A DNA stretch of 64,000 bases from Glebionis coronaria (GCA_025667525.1 CM046879.1:387399039-387463038); one strand, 5' to 3'. Numbered from the stretch's first letter, positions 12,590-24,960 are shown. Numbers and translations: made by a program. The notes: generated by a model from the letters alone, not told the origin.

Positions 12590-12606
12590 TAGCTCTTGAT
12601 AACAAT
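12590..12606 (-). other. Primer-binding site of copia-like element
   Basis: Directly after the LTR end, the - strand reads ATTGTTATCAAGAGCTATGG. This is one substitution and one insertion away from the canonical ATTGGTATCAGAGCTATGG, complementary to the 3' end of initiator tRNA-Met. It makes the adjacent LTR a 5' LTR on the - strand and places the interior at lower coordinates. Confidence 0.6.
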
Positions 12607-12898
12607 TGTAGAATCATATATTCTTAGGATTGTAGATGTGTTTGTATTTATCTAGAGAGATGGATGAAAAGGAAGAACTAGAGAGAGAAAGGAGAGAGAA
12701 AGTGATATGTGATTAATGAAAATGTTAAATGAATAATGACCAACCCCTCCTAACATGCTAGGAGGTGGTATATATAGCCCACCCTACATGTGGGATATAT
12801 GGACTATATTGATTACATAATGTATCACGAGCCCAATACTTGAATATATCATTGGACTGACCGATCCTTTCTAAATACGTAAAGACGTATTTCCAACA
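12607..12898 (-). repeat. Copia-like 5' LTR, 292 bp
   Basis: On the - strand it runs TGTTGGAAATACG...GATTCTACA, with canonical TG/CA ends and a TATA box (TATATATA, 12,769-12,776). A CT-rich leader and the primer-binding site follow. The TGTTGGAAAT start and TTCTACA end are typical of plant Ty1/copia LTRs. It interrupts the family C LTR to its right. I see no matching 3' LTR in the window, so the element is probably truncated or its far end is decayed beyond recognition. Confidence 0.65.
12769..12776 (-). promoter_or_regulatory. TATA box in copia-like LTR
   Basis: GGGCTATATATACC on the - strand lies about 125 bp into the LTR, with a pyrimidine-rich stretch (TCTCTCTCCTTTCTC) downstream where a transcript leader would be. 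Confidence 0.5.
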
Positions 12899-14190
12899 TT
12901 GGCACTTGGATTTCTTCAGGAATTTACAGAATTTTGAACAAGGAAAAACCAAGAGAAAAAAGCTAAATGAAGGACCCTAATGCCTTTATATAGGCTACAT
13001 GAGTTCTAGGAAAGCTGAAAAAAACTATAAACCCTAGTGTATGAACTTCCAAGTTTGCCCTTGCAGTCTTGAAAATTTGAATACATGTGAGGATGGCTTG
13101 GACGTTTGTGAGGGTGTAAAGGTGATGGAATATGATCCAAAGGCTCCCAATAAAGCTTAAAAACCAAGCTGAATACAATTCGTTGGATGGCTGGCACTTT
13201 TTGGCTTTTTCTTCAACCTTTGTAGAAGGGCACCCTTCATGTGACACTTTGGTTGATGAGGTGTCATGTTTAAGGGTTGGGTTATGATTAGGAGACCCTT
13301 AATCATAATTCTGGATCAGATGGTGGCTTAATTCATAGTATTTAACAAAAGCCCAATTTGTGTTCTTGGTCAAATAGTGGTTGTTTGATCTTTGTTAATT
13401 TTCAGAAAGTTGCTAGGCTCGTGTTTTATAAACTAATCAGGATTAGTTATTAAACGGTTGTAGGTGGGATGTCACTTGGCAAAATGGTGGGTTCTCATTG
13501 GTTATAAAAGTGAGTGGGACACTTGGCAGTCCACCACTGGTCTATGTTTGTTTGGATGTTTGAAAGAAACTACCCCTCTTCTTTCTATCTTCATTTATTT
13601 TGTGTTTAAATAACCAAAACTCAGATTCCTTTGTTAATGTAGTTTGGTTTTTCACACTTTTGCCCCAAAAAGTTTTGTAAAAGTATTTCAAGGGTACTTC
13701 TTGTAAATTCATGATATTTGAAGGGGTATTTTGGCATTTTCTTCATTCTCCAAGGTGTTGACTTGTATTGTTGACTTCTTGGAGGACTAATGTTGACAAG
13801 TTTTCATTTTTGAGGGACTATTCTTGCCAATTCTTTAAAGTGGAGGGTCCTTTTTTGAAATTTGACAAACTTTAAGGACCAAACTTGTAATTATGAATAA
13901 ACAAGGGTTTAAAGTGTCAATTCTTCAATATTGGAGGACCCTTCTTGTACAATATTTAAATCTTTAAGGGTTATTCTTGGAAAATCACCATTAGGGCTTG
14001 GTTCATTGTGCGGCTTCGTTTCCCGTGTTCGTTTTTTCTTGTCTCTTGTGATATTTTGTCATTTTATCAATATTCGTACCTAAAATACACATGTAACAAA
14101 CACAAGCATATATTTGGCATTTTTCATGATATTTAATGCATTTTAAGCCCATTTTGGACGATGAGACTATGAATAAAAGCAGTCTCATCA
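12899..14190 (-). repeat. Family C LTR copy 2, inverted, truncated
   Basis: It starts at TGATGAGACT (reading down from 14,190) and aligns with copy 1 at 842 onward. A TATA box (TATATAAA) is at 12,985-12,992. It is cut at 12,898 by the copia-like LTR. No purine tract lies next to 14,190, so it is not an obvious 3' LTR. It may be a 5' LTR or a solo LTR. It abuts the old gypsy LTR fragment on its right. Confidence 0.6.
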
Positions 14191-15960
14191 ATTATAAATT
14201 GGTAAAATAGCTTGGATTATTAAATATACAGTTATATATATGATTTTTACATATGTGGTGAGTTGGCCACTCAATGGAATCATTAAAATGAGCAAGATAT
14301 GATCAAAATACTATTGAGGTACAAATTTGTATAGTCTGTTTTGGACGAATTATTTAAAATACTTAGAGGATGATTGAGCAGTATCTATACGGGAGTTATT
14401 TGTATCATATATCATGTAGTTTGTTCTGCTCAAATTTGAGCTTCTATCTCCTTGTAGAACTAGAGATATGGCAATAATGGTGGAATGGACTTTAATAAAT
14501 ATATAAAACACACTAACAAATAATAATTATTATAAAATGAGTTGTATACTAAAATAAATAAATATATAAAACACACTAACAAATAATTATTATTATAAAA
14601 TGAGTTGCATACTAAAATACATAAGTATGGAATTTTTATAAAAGTAAAAACTCAAATATTTTCTTAAGTTATAAAACTATATATAAGTTTTACGTCTTTT
14701 TGGCTAAAACCGAAAGATTAACGTTTTCGCCAAATAAAACTTTAGACGGTCGAACCCGTCTAATGTAACATTTTTATAACTCATATAATGATGTGTAAAC
14801 ACATTTGACAAGTAAAAACCGATAAACCCGAGCTTTATAACTTATGGACCTTAATGGGCCAAAGTAGCCTTATTTGACCATTAGCCCAAGTAGTTTGGCT
14901 TAACACTAATGGACTTACTCATGGGCTTGACCCACTTGGGCCAAACATATGAGTATAGGCCTGATATTAAAAGTATAAATGGTCTAATATAATGAATCGA
15001 ACTTTTAATGTGCTTATTGGGCCTTAATATGTAAATGGGTTGAAACTAGCATAACTAGTCTAAATTGACTTACACATAACAACTATAATGTTGTATGAAG
15101 AGATAAAATACCACTTGATCATCATCATACTTATGATATCATCATCATATATACATAACTATTATTTTTATAAATTCATTGGACAAGAGTCTAAGACCGA
15201 GTATTATTTGTCTAGGTTTTCTGTGATCGAGTCACGCACCATACATCCTAATTGCCGATAACCCGTCTTCCCACACCAATGTGAGTTCATATCCTCGAAC
15301 TCTTTTAAATGTTTTATGAAATATTTTATAAACCCGCGAGGGAGATAAAATGTTAGTTTTAATAAAAGTAGGACACCAGTTTTCCCGATTGTATGCTTAT
15401 TGATATGGACCCGAATGATTATATGACCCGATGAATGAAATAAAATGGATTATTATTAGTTAGTTTATGTCACTAAAAGTCCCATTAGAATGAATTGTGA
15501 ACTACCGGGATTTGGTAGACGGTTATGAATATAATAGTAATATTTGGGGAAGTTCACCCCAGTTCACGCTGTGACGGTTGATCCCCATTGTGCCAAATTG
15601 ATTGGTAAGCGAATTTATGTATGAGAAGATTTATAGAAGCGTGATTATTGTGACGACACGCTGTTTTAGATGGGAAAAGGAATTACGGGTTAGCTACCCA
15701 ATATATGTTGTAGAAAAGTAACAATGTCATGCGGCTTATAATAATCCAATAGTGAAAATACTTATGTACGAATTGAATTATAATATATTGCCTGACTAGC
15801 AATACGGGGTCTTACTACTGATATTATGTTCGTGTTTTGGTTTTATATAACCATTTTCATATAACGGTTTTTATTAAACTCTATACAACGTTATAAAACG
15901 TATTGTATGATGTTTTTGCGACAATGGCTCGTATAATGGTTTTGAAGGCAAAAGCCTATA
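14191..15960 (+). repeat. Old gypsy LTR fragment related to A1/A2
   Basis: It aligns with the reverse complement of the A1/A2 LTRs through many diverged but collinear landmarks: GAGTTGGCCA, AGATATGATCAAAA, TTAACGTTTTCGCCAAATAAAACTTTAGACGG, AAAACCGATAAA, GGGCCAAA, CTACCGGGATTTGGTAGACGG, GTTCACGCTGTGACGG, TATTGCCTGACTAGCAATA, ATATAACGGTTTTTATTAAACTCTA (landmarks shortened to their cores). Both LTR ends are missing. It lies on the same strand as the decayed element O, of which it may be the left LTR. Confidence 0.7.
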
Positions 15961-17500
15961 TTATGTACAATATATATATAGCAAATAATTTTTATCCCCA
16001 AATAAATCCAGATCGTAACCTAAACAGAATTATTGCTTAAAACAAATCAATCATTAACATCACGATCAAAACCACAAATAATTTCACCCTAATACCTCTT
16101 TGATTCGTCTTATTCAAAATCATCGATAACATCTTCGGTAATTTTAATTTAAATTTAAATTTTTTATTTTTTGATTGAATCTAATGATGCGTTTATTGAT
16201 TATGAATTTATTATTTTGACTGATTTTAGTTATGAATTGGTAGATTACATATGAATATTAATGTGTAGTATTTATTAACATATGCTTGAACTTGGATTCC
16301 AGTTTTATTAATATATTGCTTTCGATTAATTAAACCTTGAAATTGGTAGTTCTTATATTGATTTTGATTGGACAGATTTTGTATGCATCAAGGTTTTTCC
16401 TAATCACTATGATCTCACATAATTAAGTTTCACATAATCTTAGCCTTGATACAACAGCCTTTAATATTTATGAAATACTATGAATAAATGCTATTCTTCT
16501 GTAAAAAATGATCCATGATTCATCAATATGTGGTATCTGTTTGAGTTGGAACATAGCTTCTTTTTTATGGTAGAGCCCATTGCCACTGATCTATAATGGT
16601 CTATTATGCAATCTGGTTTAACAACAACAAACGCATATTCACGTGACAACTCAGATAGGCCTGAGCCAAAACAGGGCAGAAGAAGTAGTGTTTTGCATGT
16701 AAGTCATATTTTTTGATTAACCGTAAGCCGGGAATGCGTTACTTCATATTCATAATGTGAATCAATATTGTTTTTTTTTTTGTTATGCTAGAGTTGGAAT
16801 GGAGATCATTCCACAATCCTTCGCGTTTTAGCTTATTTTACGTTTTAAACACAAATGTCAATTATATATAATCCACTTTGACAAATTTCGTAATGAAATT
16901 TTTTACTTTTAATATCTATTTTGCATCTAGATATTCGCCATTAATTAAGGGTGCTGCTGGAAGCCTGACAAAGCTTACAAATTAGTTTGGCGCATCGGCT
17001 GTATATTTCACTTTTAGTTTTCACTTAAGCTGACGTTCTTTTTGTAATTAGAAACAAGTAGTCTCATGTTTTCGTTCATTCTTAATTTTTATCGAGATCT
17101 AATCTTATGCATATCGTTTCATGCACCTTTCTCAGGCTTTTTGGAGTTTGGACATAACGTGTTTAAGGTGTTGTTTGGACAAAGAAAACTCTTTTAGGGT
17201 CAAACAAATTTATATTAGCTAAAGCATGATTTTTCTTCCTGTGAAAGCAAAATTAGTGATCAGATTTCTTTTATATGCAGACTATGATACAACTTTCTGT
17301 TTGACATATACATTCACAACTCAGAAGTGTAACAGATTGGAGGCGAGAAATATAAAAAAGGCGTTTGGTTATGTTTGGTTAAGGCTTGATTCAAGGCTAA
17401 ATTATGTTCAGGCAGTCACCACGTAGGAACGAATGTAACAAGGGTTTGAAGATAATAAATGCTCTCCAGATATTCGTGTTACTTGGTTTGAGCATATGGC
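15961..17500 (+). other. Unassigned sequence with exon-like fragments
   Basis: There is no intact gene. The start (about 16,000-16,140) looks like a plant 5' leader ending at a possible 5' splice site (TCTTCGGTAATTT). A further open stretch around 16,610-16,700 ends CTTGCAT-type sequence followed by GTAAGT, a canonical donor. I do not recognise the encoded peptide. This is consistent with gene scraps carried in a transposon, but that is inference. Confidence 0.3.
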
Positions 17501-17521
17501 TACTTTACCAAGTCCTTCGTT

Positions 17522-17580
17522 AGGATTCACGATAAACTAAAGGCCAAGCGTGAACGTGGTATTACCATTGATGTCAGATT
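17522..17580 (+). pseudogene. EF-1alpha-like gene fragment
   Basis: GATAAACTAAAGGCCAAGCG onward (17,531-17,576) translates DKLKAKRERGITIDV. That is almost exactly the highly conserved G2-region sequence of eukaryotic elongation factor 1-alpha, a translation GTPase that carries aminoacyl-tRNA to the ribosome (normally DKLKAERERGITIDI). The GTP-binding P-loop upstream and the rest of the protein are absent. The fragment is too short to function and there is no open frame around it. The match is short but to one of the best-conserved stretches known, so chance is unlikely. Confidence 0.6.
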
Positions 17581-17595
17581 GACTATATATTGCAG

Positions 17596-17674
17596 GGTTT
17601 TGCTAAAGTCTCAGAACATTGAGCTCAGGGAGAAAGCAAATATTTTCACAGTAGTGATGTACATCAGTTCCGAA
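17596..17674 (+). pseudogene. Isolated exon-like segment of unknown gene
   Basis: A 79 bp segment lies between a good acceptor (TATATTGCAG) and a donor (GTAAGC). It is open in one frame, reading VLLKSQNIELREKANIFTVV then MYISSE. I do not recognise the family. Splice-site-bounded orphan exons are common in gene-capturing transposons. Confidence 0.35.
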
Positions 17675-18490
17675 GTAAGCACTATGACTTATTTTCTTTT
17701 CAAAAAAATAAATAGATGGCAATAATATATTATAGTTGTGCTTAAGTTGATTGCACATCAGTTAATGTTATATAGCATGGTTAATGTAGTGTCACTGTTA
17801 TTCAGTCCTACCCTTTATAGTGTAGTTCACAAGTTACATATGGTATACCCGGTTCTACAACAACATTCAATGGCAATTTGAGGTCGGGTCTCACATTATA
17901 TATAATTTTTACAGGTCGGGTCTTTTATCATATATGGAGTATCAAAAAATTTTGGCAGATAAAAATAGATAACCTATTTTAATAAGTAGTTTCAAAGCCC
18001 ACTTTAATAATGCAACACTAATATCTACTTACTTCCTTTAACAAAAATGCATCCTTTGACTTAGTGCATAAATTTAGAGGTTTAACTCTACCAGGGGTCT
18101 TAAGATAACATGGAAGTAGTCGCTTATTTCAGAAAAACATTTGACGTGAAACAGAACTTTTGTCCATTAAGGACATATGAAAGACATGCTATGACGGTAC
18201 TGCGAACATTTACATGTTTGTTTAGCTCTTCGTTCTTGTCTGCTCAGTACAAAACATTTTAACAATAATTTTTGGATTATTAGTTTATTGACCTGACAAT
18301 CTTTTTCTATGCAGAATGCTAGGATCGGTGCAGAGCAGACTCGAAACTTATTACTACAGTGATCCGTTGTATTAAAAGAACACTGCCCATAACCATCTAA
18401 AATGTGCAAGGGATGTTTCTAAAAGGTATTTTCCAAAAGCTTGTTGGCTCTGGTAAAAAATAACAGATAACAAAATATAAAGCGCAATTC
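17675..18490. other. Noncoding, one weak exon-like piece
   Basis: Mostly featureless AT-rich DNA. Near 18,301-18,316 a plausible acceptor (TTTTTCTATGCAG) is followed by a short open piece reading NARIGAEQTRNLLLQ and then a stop. I do not recognise it. Confidence 0.25.
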
Positions 18491-18498
18491 TTACAGAC

Positions 18499-19015
18499 AC
18501 TATAAAGCTATTTGGACATTATCAGCAACTATCCTTAATCTTCCTCGATTCACATCTCCACCAGAGGAACCGTTCATATCAACTGTTTGGATGACTCTCT
18601 GTTTACATATTTCCCAATCTTCCAGACTTAGCCAGCATGATATGAACAGAGAGTCATCCGAACAGTTGATAAAAACGGTTGTAGGTATGTGTGCAGTATA
18701 CCATATACATAAAGTTGTTTATACAGATATGTCTTATCATTCCCTGATGTGAAAAGGTTGTTTATACACTATAAAGCTCTTTGGACATTATCAGCAATCC
18801 TTAATCTTCCTTGATTCACATCGCCACCAGAGGAACCGTTCATATCAACTGTTCGGATGACTCTCTATTTACATATTTCTCAATCTTTCGGACTTAGCCA
18901 GCATGATCGTCCACCATGGCTTTACTAATCTGTGGCTCCGGACAAGGCAAAGTTACGATACACTATAAGTTGTAGGTATGTGTGCAGTATACCATATACA
19001 TAAAGTTGTTTATAC
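18499..19015. repeat. Direct duplication with internal inverted repeat
   Basis: 18,499-18,645 and 18,768-18,910 are near-identical direct copies (ACTATAAAGCT...GGACTTAGCCAGCATGAT). A second pair (GTAGGTATGTGTGCAGTATA...GTTTATACA) follows each at 18,676 and 18,970. Read on the - strand, both copies keep the frame RVI(Q/R)TVDMNGSSGGDVN followed by RLRI, so the unit may derive from an exon. I do not recognise the protein. Confidence 0.65.
18577..18671. repeat. 27 bp inverted repeat, hairpin-capable
   Basis: TATCAACTGTTTGGATGACTCTCTGTT-type sequence (18,577-18,603) is matched by its reverse complement at 18,645-18,671 with one mismatch. About 41 nt of loop lie between. The right arm is an inverted scrap of the duplicated unit. 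Confidence 0.7.
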
Positions 19016-19916
19016 ATATTCCCTTATTTGAAAAAGATAGAAATGGTTGTATGCATATATTTAGAGAGTATTTCATTATATAGCACTCAACACCTAATAG
19101 TATCATACAACGCCTATCAAACACACCCTGACTTATACATTTGTAGACCGAGTACCCAATTTTGTGTAAACCCGCTGTCTGCTATTCTGGCTGTAAGTTT
19201 AAGAGCTAAAGGAGTTGATGCCGCCGTTATATCAGTATGAGCATAAGGCATAAATTGATATCTCGGTTCATTATTCAGTCGTGACTCCTAACTTCTCTAT
19301 TATAATCCAGGTGACCAGGTGACTACAGATATAGTTAGTCTTTTGACAGGAAAAATAGTGACCTTAACATTGGATGTGTGTATTTGTCTACTGCCTCTTC
19401 CCATGATCCTTCTTAATAGTGACATGGATATGTATGTGTGAGTCGTTCCTTACTTCCCCATGTGGCTTCACATGTTTTATTATTTGAATGCGTATAATGT
19501 TTTATTATAATTTGCATTTTGAAAAGTTGTTTTAGTGCATTGTTCTATCCTCTAAATTCAATATATAATGCAAAATGCAAAAAAAGTAAAAAGGAAAGCA
19601 TTAGTTCAACCTTTTTTTTGTCATTGGAATTAATTTTGATGTTCATTCATCTTACATGTACAGTGAGTTATGCTTTTTAATAGTGTCTGGTAATGTTGTT
19701 TGCGTAGTGATTTGTATGACTCATTTAGTTATCTTTTATAATTAGTAGTATTAAAAGAATTTGATATTAAGAGTTTGTAGCTTCTCCAGGTGAATGACCC
19801 ATTTCACCTTTGAGAATAAATACTTAAAAGTGACAAATAATGGTCTTAAGCTTTAGGCATATTGGTTAATGGGTCAAAATAAAAAAATGTCTTTATTTTA
19901 ACTCAACTAAGCCAAA
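19016..19916. other. Noncoding, nothing recognised
   Basis: AT-rich sequence. A + strand open piece near 19,140-19,240 reads NPLSAILAVSLRAKGVDAAV, but I cannot assign it. It may belong to the kinase relic just downstream. Confidence 0.25.
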
Positions 19917-20402
19917 AGAAGTTTGTCAATGTTGTTTATGCGCTTGGCAAGATTCACCACCCGAATGTTTTGGTTACTAGGAAGTGGGGAGATACCGTGT
20001 GTCTCCAAATTTACACCAGATGGGAGTGTTTCATCTCGACTAAACGAATTTCTTATGTACTTCTGTTATGCAGCTTTAGAAAACCAAAGTCGGTCTATAC
20101 CTACTTTTGGTTGAACAATGAGGATAAACATAATTATGGGCATCACAAGATGACTTTTCTACCTTCACACTCGAGAGAAGGTAGCTCATGGAGATTTCAA
20201 GTCGAGCATTTGCCGACTTGGGTTAAGTGTGTACCAAAATAAAAGTGGTCTGGTGAAGTGTTTGACGTAATCTAATGCAAGAGAAATGAGAAGACAACAA
20301 TATGATGGTCAACGTAATGAGATTGTCTATTAAGTGTGTTGAAGAGGATCCTAAGGCCCATCCAACAGTTTTGGATGTTCTCAGGGTTCTGGAACAGATA
20401 GA
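19917..20402 (+). pseudogene. Receptor-kinase-like protein kinase relic
   Basis: Three collinear + strand pieces of a plant receptor-like kinase domain are visible in shifting frames. ALGKIHHPNVLV (19,941-19,976) matches the helix-C/subdomain III-IV region. KFTPDGSVSSRLNE (about 20,005-20,050, another frame) matches the hinge/subdomain V pattern. KVAHGDFKSS (about 20,177-20,206) matches the HGDLKSSN catalytic-loop variant of LRR receptor-like kinases. MVNVMRLSIKCVEEDPKAHP and TVLDVLRVLEQI (20,305-20,400) match subdomain XI. The ATP-binding loop, DFG and APE segments are not seen. The domain is compressed to about 480 bp, frameshifted and dead. An RLK is my best guess from the HGD and EEDP motifs. 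Confidence 0.6.
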
Positions 20403-21592
20403 TGTGTATGAATGAACTTGCTGGTCATTGTGGAAAACATCATTAGAAGTGGTGATATTACAATGAGTTACCTTTAACCTCAAAATATTCCAAGTGTACA
20501 CTGATGGTGATGCTTGAAAAAACCAAGCAATGCCTCTAGCCACCATAAGAATGTAGAGGTTAGCATGTTTCTCTGTATGCTCCTTATAATTGTCTAGCCA
20601 ATGGCTTGAATCCACATCCACCAATAGATAAAAATATCACAATACCTATGTAAGTTGCAATGTCACAACAAATTCTCTATTATGTTTATTTCACAAAGGG
20701 TTTATTTTTTACTTTTACCAGCTCATACATGGATTGTGTACAATACGATTGCTCCTAACAAGCCTCTAGATTATGTGGTTATGTCACGCTTTAAGCAGTT
20801 TTCATAATGAAAAAACTTATGTCTTTCCGTGTATGATTTTGTTTCACCCAAGTTGCTTAATCAAATTATCACCTCTTGTCCATATAATAATACTGAGTGT
20901 AGCTTATGATAGAACCAACCTTTTTTCTGTTAACATGGCTTATTGAGCATGGATTGGATCTCCACCATTATTTTGGAGTTTTGCTGGGTGGTTTTTGCTT
21001 GGAACTGTATATGTCCAGCCAATGTGATAAGTTTTTTCATAATTATATAGAAGTATATTCAATACTAATATTAAACCATGCTCCTGAATTCATATTTGAA
21101 TATATGCTTATCATTCTCTCTTATTTAATATCCGAGGTTTCCACCATTCTTTGTTCGTCCATTGCGGCAAAATGGTGAATCATGCATTCAAATATCGGAT
21201 CAGGACCAGGTAGATTAGTGTTAAGAAACAAAATAACAAAGGTTAATTTTTCTATTATTTAAACAGTCAAATTATGTTTTCTGATGTTGCATAGCCTGTT
21301 TGGGGACTACAGAAAATTGTGATGCATGGCTGAAATGCATTACGTTTGAAGTTGTATGACGTGCAAAGAAGCATGCTCCAACGTTCAGTTTATTAATAAA
21401 CATAAGTTGTATGTCCTGTGTTAACTGAAAGCTAAAAGAAGTAAAACATATTTTCTGTGTGTTGTAATGGAGTTTTTGTGTAGTGGTGGTGAAGAAGATG
21501 AAGTGGGTGGTGAAAGATGAAGAAGATGTAAACTGTATATCTCATGTTTCGGGGTTATGTCACGTGGGTTTTGTACTTTCTCTTTAAATATT
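20403..21592. other. Noncoding, nothing recognised
   Basis: Scattered short open frames without recognisable motifs. I see no repeats or RNA genes. Confidence 0.3.
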
Positions 21593-21600
21593 GTACTATG

Positions 21601-21831
21601 CAGGGACGGAGCTAGGGGGTTCCCGCGGGTGCCCATGACCCTTATGGATTTTTTTATGTGTAGTGTTAATTTGTGAAGAAAATATCGATTTTTTCTAAAT
21701 TCATCTTAAATGCACCCAGTCAATCGGAACGTGTTTCTACCCTTTGTTTTAATTCACTTTTTTATATATGTTATATTATGGTTCAAAAACATTTGTGCAC
21801 CCGGTCATATATTATTTTGGCTTCGTCTCTG
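21601..21831. mobile_element. hAT-type MITE, 231 bp
   Basis: The left end CAGGGACGGAGCTAG and right end TTGGCTTCGTCTCTG form an imperfect terminal inverted repeat (CAG-GACG-AGC core). Flanks are GTACTATG (21,593-21,600) and GTACTACG (21,832-21,839), an 8 bp target-site duplication with one mismatch. CAGGG(A/G)CGGAGC ends and 8 bp duplications are characteristic of plant hAT elements. There is no coding capacity, so it is a non-autonomous copy. Confidence 0.8.
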
Positions 21832-21839
21832 GTACTACG

Positions 21840-22556
21840 TATTTGGTCAGCTTTCAGATTTTTATGTATTGATACTTATTTTTTCATTTAGTATTATTTT
21901 AACAAGTTTACAAAATGAATATGGGTAGATAAGATAGTACTAAGTCAACAAATGACGCGTTTTTTCCGGTTGTATGTTCGGTCAGAACAATTTTTTCTTG
22001 CCCTCACCCTCAACATTTATTTAGGCTCCGCTCGTGCAACAAATTATAGTTAGGTCAGTTTTTACGACAGTTAACTTGAAACGGATCATTTCGAAATCGG
22101 GTTTCACCCAGTTCATTGAGGTGACTCAGATAAACCCGGTTCTCGACATCCGGCGGGTTTTTACTTTTTTTTGTGTCTTTTTAGAAATAAAACATGTAAA
22201 TTATCCGTATTTGCGATGTAATTTTATTTTTACATATTATATTTATTGGTAAATAGTTTATATAATTAATAAATGATTTTTTGTTAGTGATTTTTTATAT
22301 ATAATTTTTATAAAAAATAAAACGTGTTTATAATAACAATAGTTGCTATAGTATGAGTTTCGTATCATATTATATTTAACTAACCGGCTTACGGGTTTTA
22401 CCAAAAAGCAAATATAGACAATAAAAATAGGACGGATAGAGTATTTGTCAAATAAAAAAAGTTAAATAACAATTAAAATTTATACCCATCAATTGACAAT
22501 TAGAAGTCATACAAATATTTATCAAATAAAAAAGTTAATCGACAATTAGAAGTCAT
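21840..22556 (+). other. AT-rich noncoding, probable Helitron interior
   Basis: No genes. Near 22,140 a GACATCCGGCGGGTTTTTA segment resembles the Helitron end at 22,557. AGTTAAT-GACAATTAGAAGTCATAC repeats twice between about 22,490 and 22,557. Confidence 0.4.
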
Positions 22557-23399
<843 letters not shown>

Positions 23400-24404
23400 T
23401 ATCAACGGTAATAAAACTGGAAAGTTGGTAATGCCATTAAGATGGATTGGTTGATTATGACATGATGTCATTGTCTTAATTGATGGGAACCCGAGTAAAA
23501 TTACCCTAAAAGATAAGATGTTGATTATCAAAAGTGATCTAAATAATTTCCGATGAGTGACTGTATCCTGCATTTAGGCTTGAAATTATACCATGAATGG
23601 TTATAAACTAGTCATAGATCTTGTAATCTAGAAAGAACCTAAAGTAAATCTAATAAAAGACGTTCCTGTTATTTGAAACTTTATGAGGTATTTGTTGGTG
23701 AATTACCTAGACCTCTGCCAATAAGGCAAGTTAAATTTGGTATTGATTATATTCCCGGTGCTGCACCTGTGGCATGTGCACTATACGTCAGCACCATCTG
23801 AATCAAAAGAGTTACCCGTGCAACTGAGAGAGTTGTCAGAAAAAGCTTTTATTCTACCGACCTCGTCATCATGAAGAGCTATGGTGTTATCATTCCATAT
23901 ATTCATTAATTACCATGAACTGAATAACTTGACGATCAAAATTGATATCCATTACGCAAGATGAAATATTTGTTCGATCATTTACAAGGTTCTAGCGTAT
24001 ATTCAAAAATTTGATCTACGACATGGTTATCATCAAATTCGCGTCCGCAAAAAAGATTATCTATTCCAATCACTACATCCAGAACTCGTAATGAACGTTA
24101 TGAGTTTCATGTTATGTCGTTGGGATTGACCAATGCACATGTAGCATCCATAAGTTCGACGAGTCACGTGTGTAGGCTGTAATTTGATAAATTCATGCTT
24201 GTGATCATTAAGGACCATCTGTTTGTTTCTAAGAATAAGAAGGAGTTAGTAATCATTTGTAGACTGCCCTGAGTTGGCTGAGCAGTGAAAACCTGTACCT
24301 TGAGTATTTATCAGGTGATTAAAGTTTTGATCCTTTACATTATTTGACCATGTGATTAATGGTAGTGGACTCCATATTGACTCTTCAAAGATTAGATCCA
24401 TTAA
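23400..24404 (+). pseudogene. Element O, gypsy pol part 1 (protease linker and reverse transcriptase)
   Basis: A heavily mutated Ty3/gypsy pol on the + strand, collinear with A1/A2. MDWL (about 23,442) matches the protease-to-RT linker. DVPV (about 23,660) and [19 protein letters not shown] (23,719-23,775, with one substitution) mark the start of reverse transcriptase. DLRHGYHQIRVRKKD (about 24,012-24,056) is the next RT block, and LVIIKDHLFVSKNKKE (about 24,199-24,246) is the degenerate active-site block where FIDD is lost. GLHIDSSKIRSI ends the piece at the point where L inserted. Many stops and frameshifts are present. Confidence 0.8.
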
Positions 24405-24960
24405 TGTAACACCCCCAAATTGGCCCAGCGGAAGCCCACGAGTATTGTGGCCTGTTACGTCATTATTATCCGAGTCTTGATCCGAGAGAACGACCTCTAT
24501 GCCAAATATCACAATGTAGACTCCAAATAATCATTCAGTCAAGTACCTGAGAATACATGCTTAAAAGTGTCAACACAAAGGTTGGCGAGTTCATAAGTTT
24601 TATTAAAATGTTTAAGACACTTTAAAAGTTTACAAGGACAACTACTAAAAGTAGTGTTGCAAAAACGTTCAGGAATCCAGAGTTTCACAATAAAGAGACA
24701 TTAGAACAAAGTTCGGTCATAAACCAAAGTTTAGAACTAGCATAACAGTTAACACAAAAACTTCAGTTCATACACAAGTTGTAGTTCATGCTCACAGTTC
24801 ATTTCAGCTCGGTTTAGGTTCATGAACTCATTCATACCCGAATTCAATTCAGTAGCCACGGTCAATATACATAACAATGTCATATTATTGGTTCATGTCA
24901 ATATCACAATCGAGATCACATATTAGAACTATAGCAATAAGCATATGAGCATCATACCAA

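Noticed and set aside
17522..17580. A working EF-1alpha gene
   Set aside because: Only about 15 recognisable codons, no P-loop or downstream domains, and stops close by.
21421..21636. 71-codon - strand frame starting MGTRGNPLAP
   Set aside because: Its start lies inside the hAT MITE terminal repeat and the rest is low complexity.
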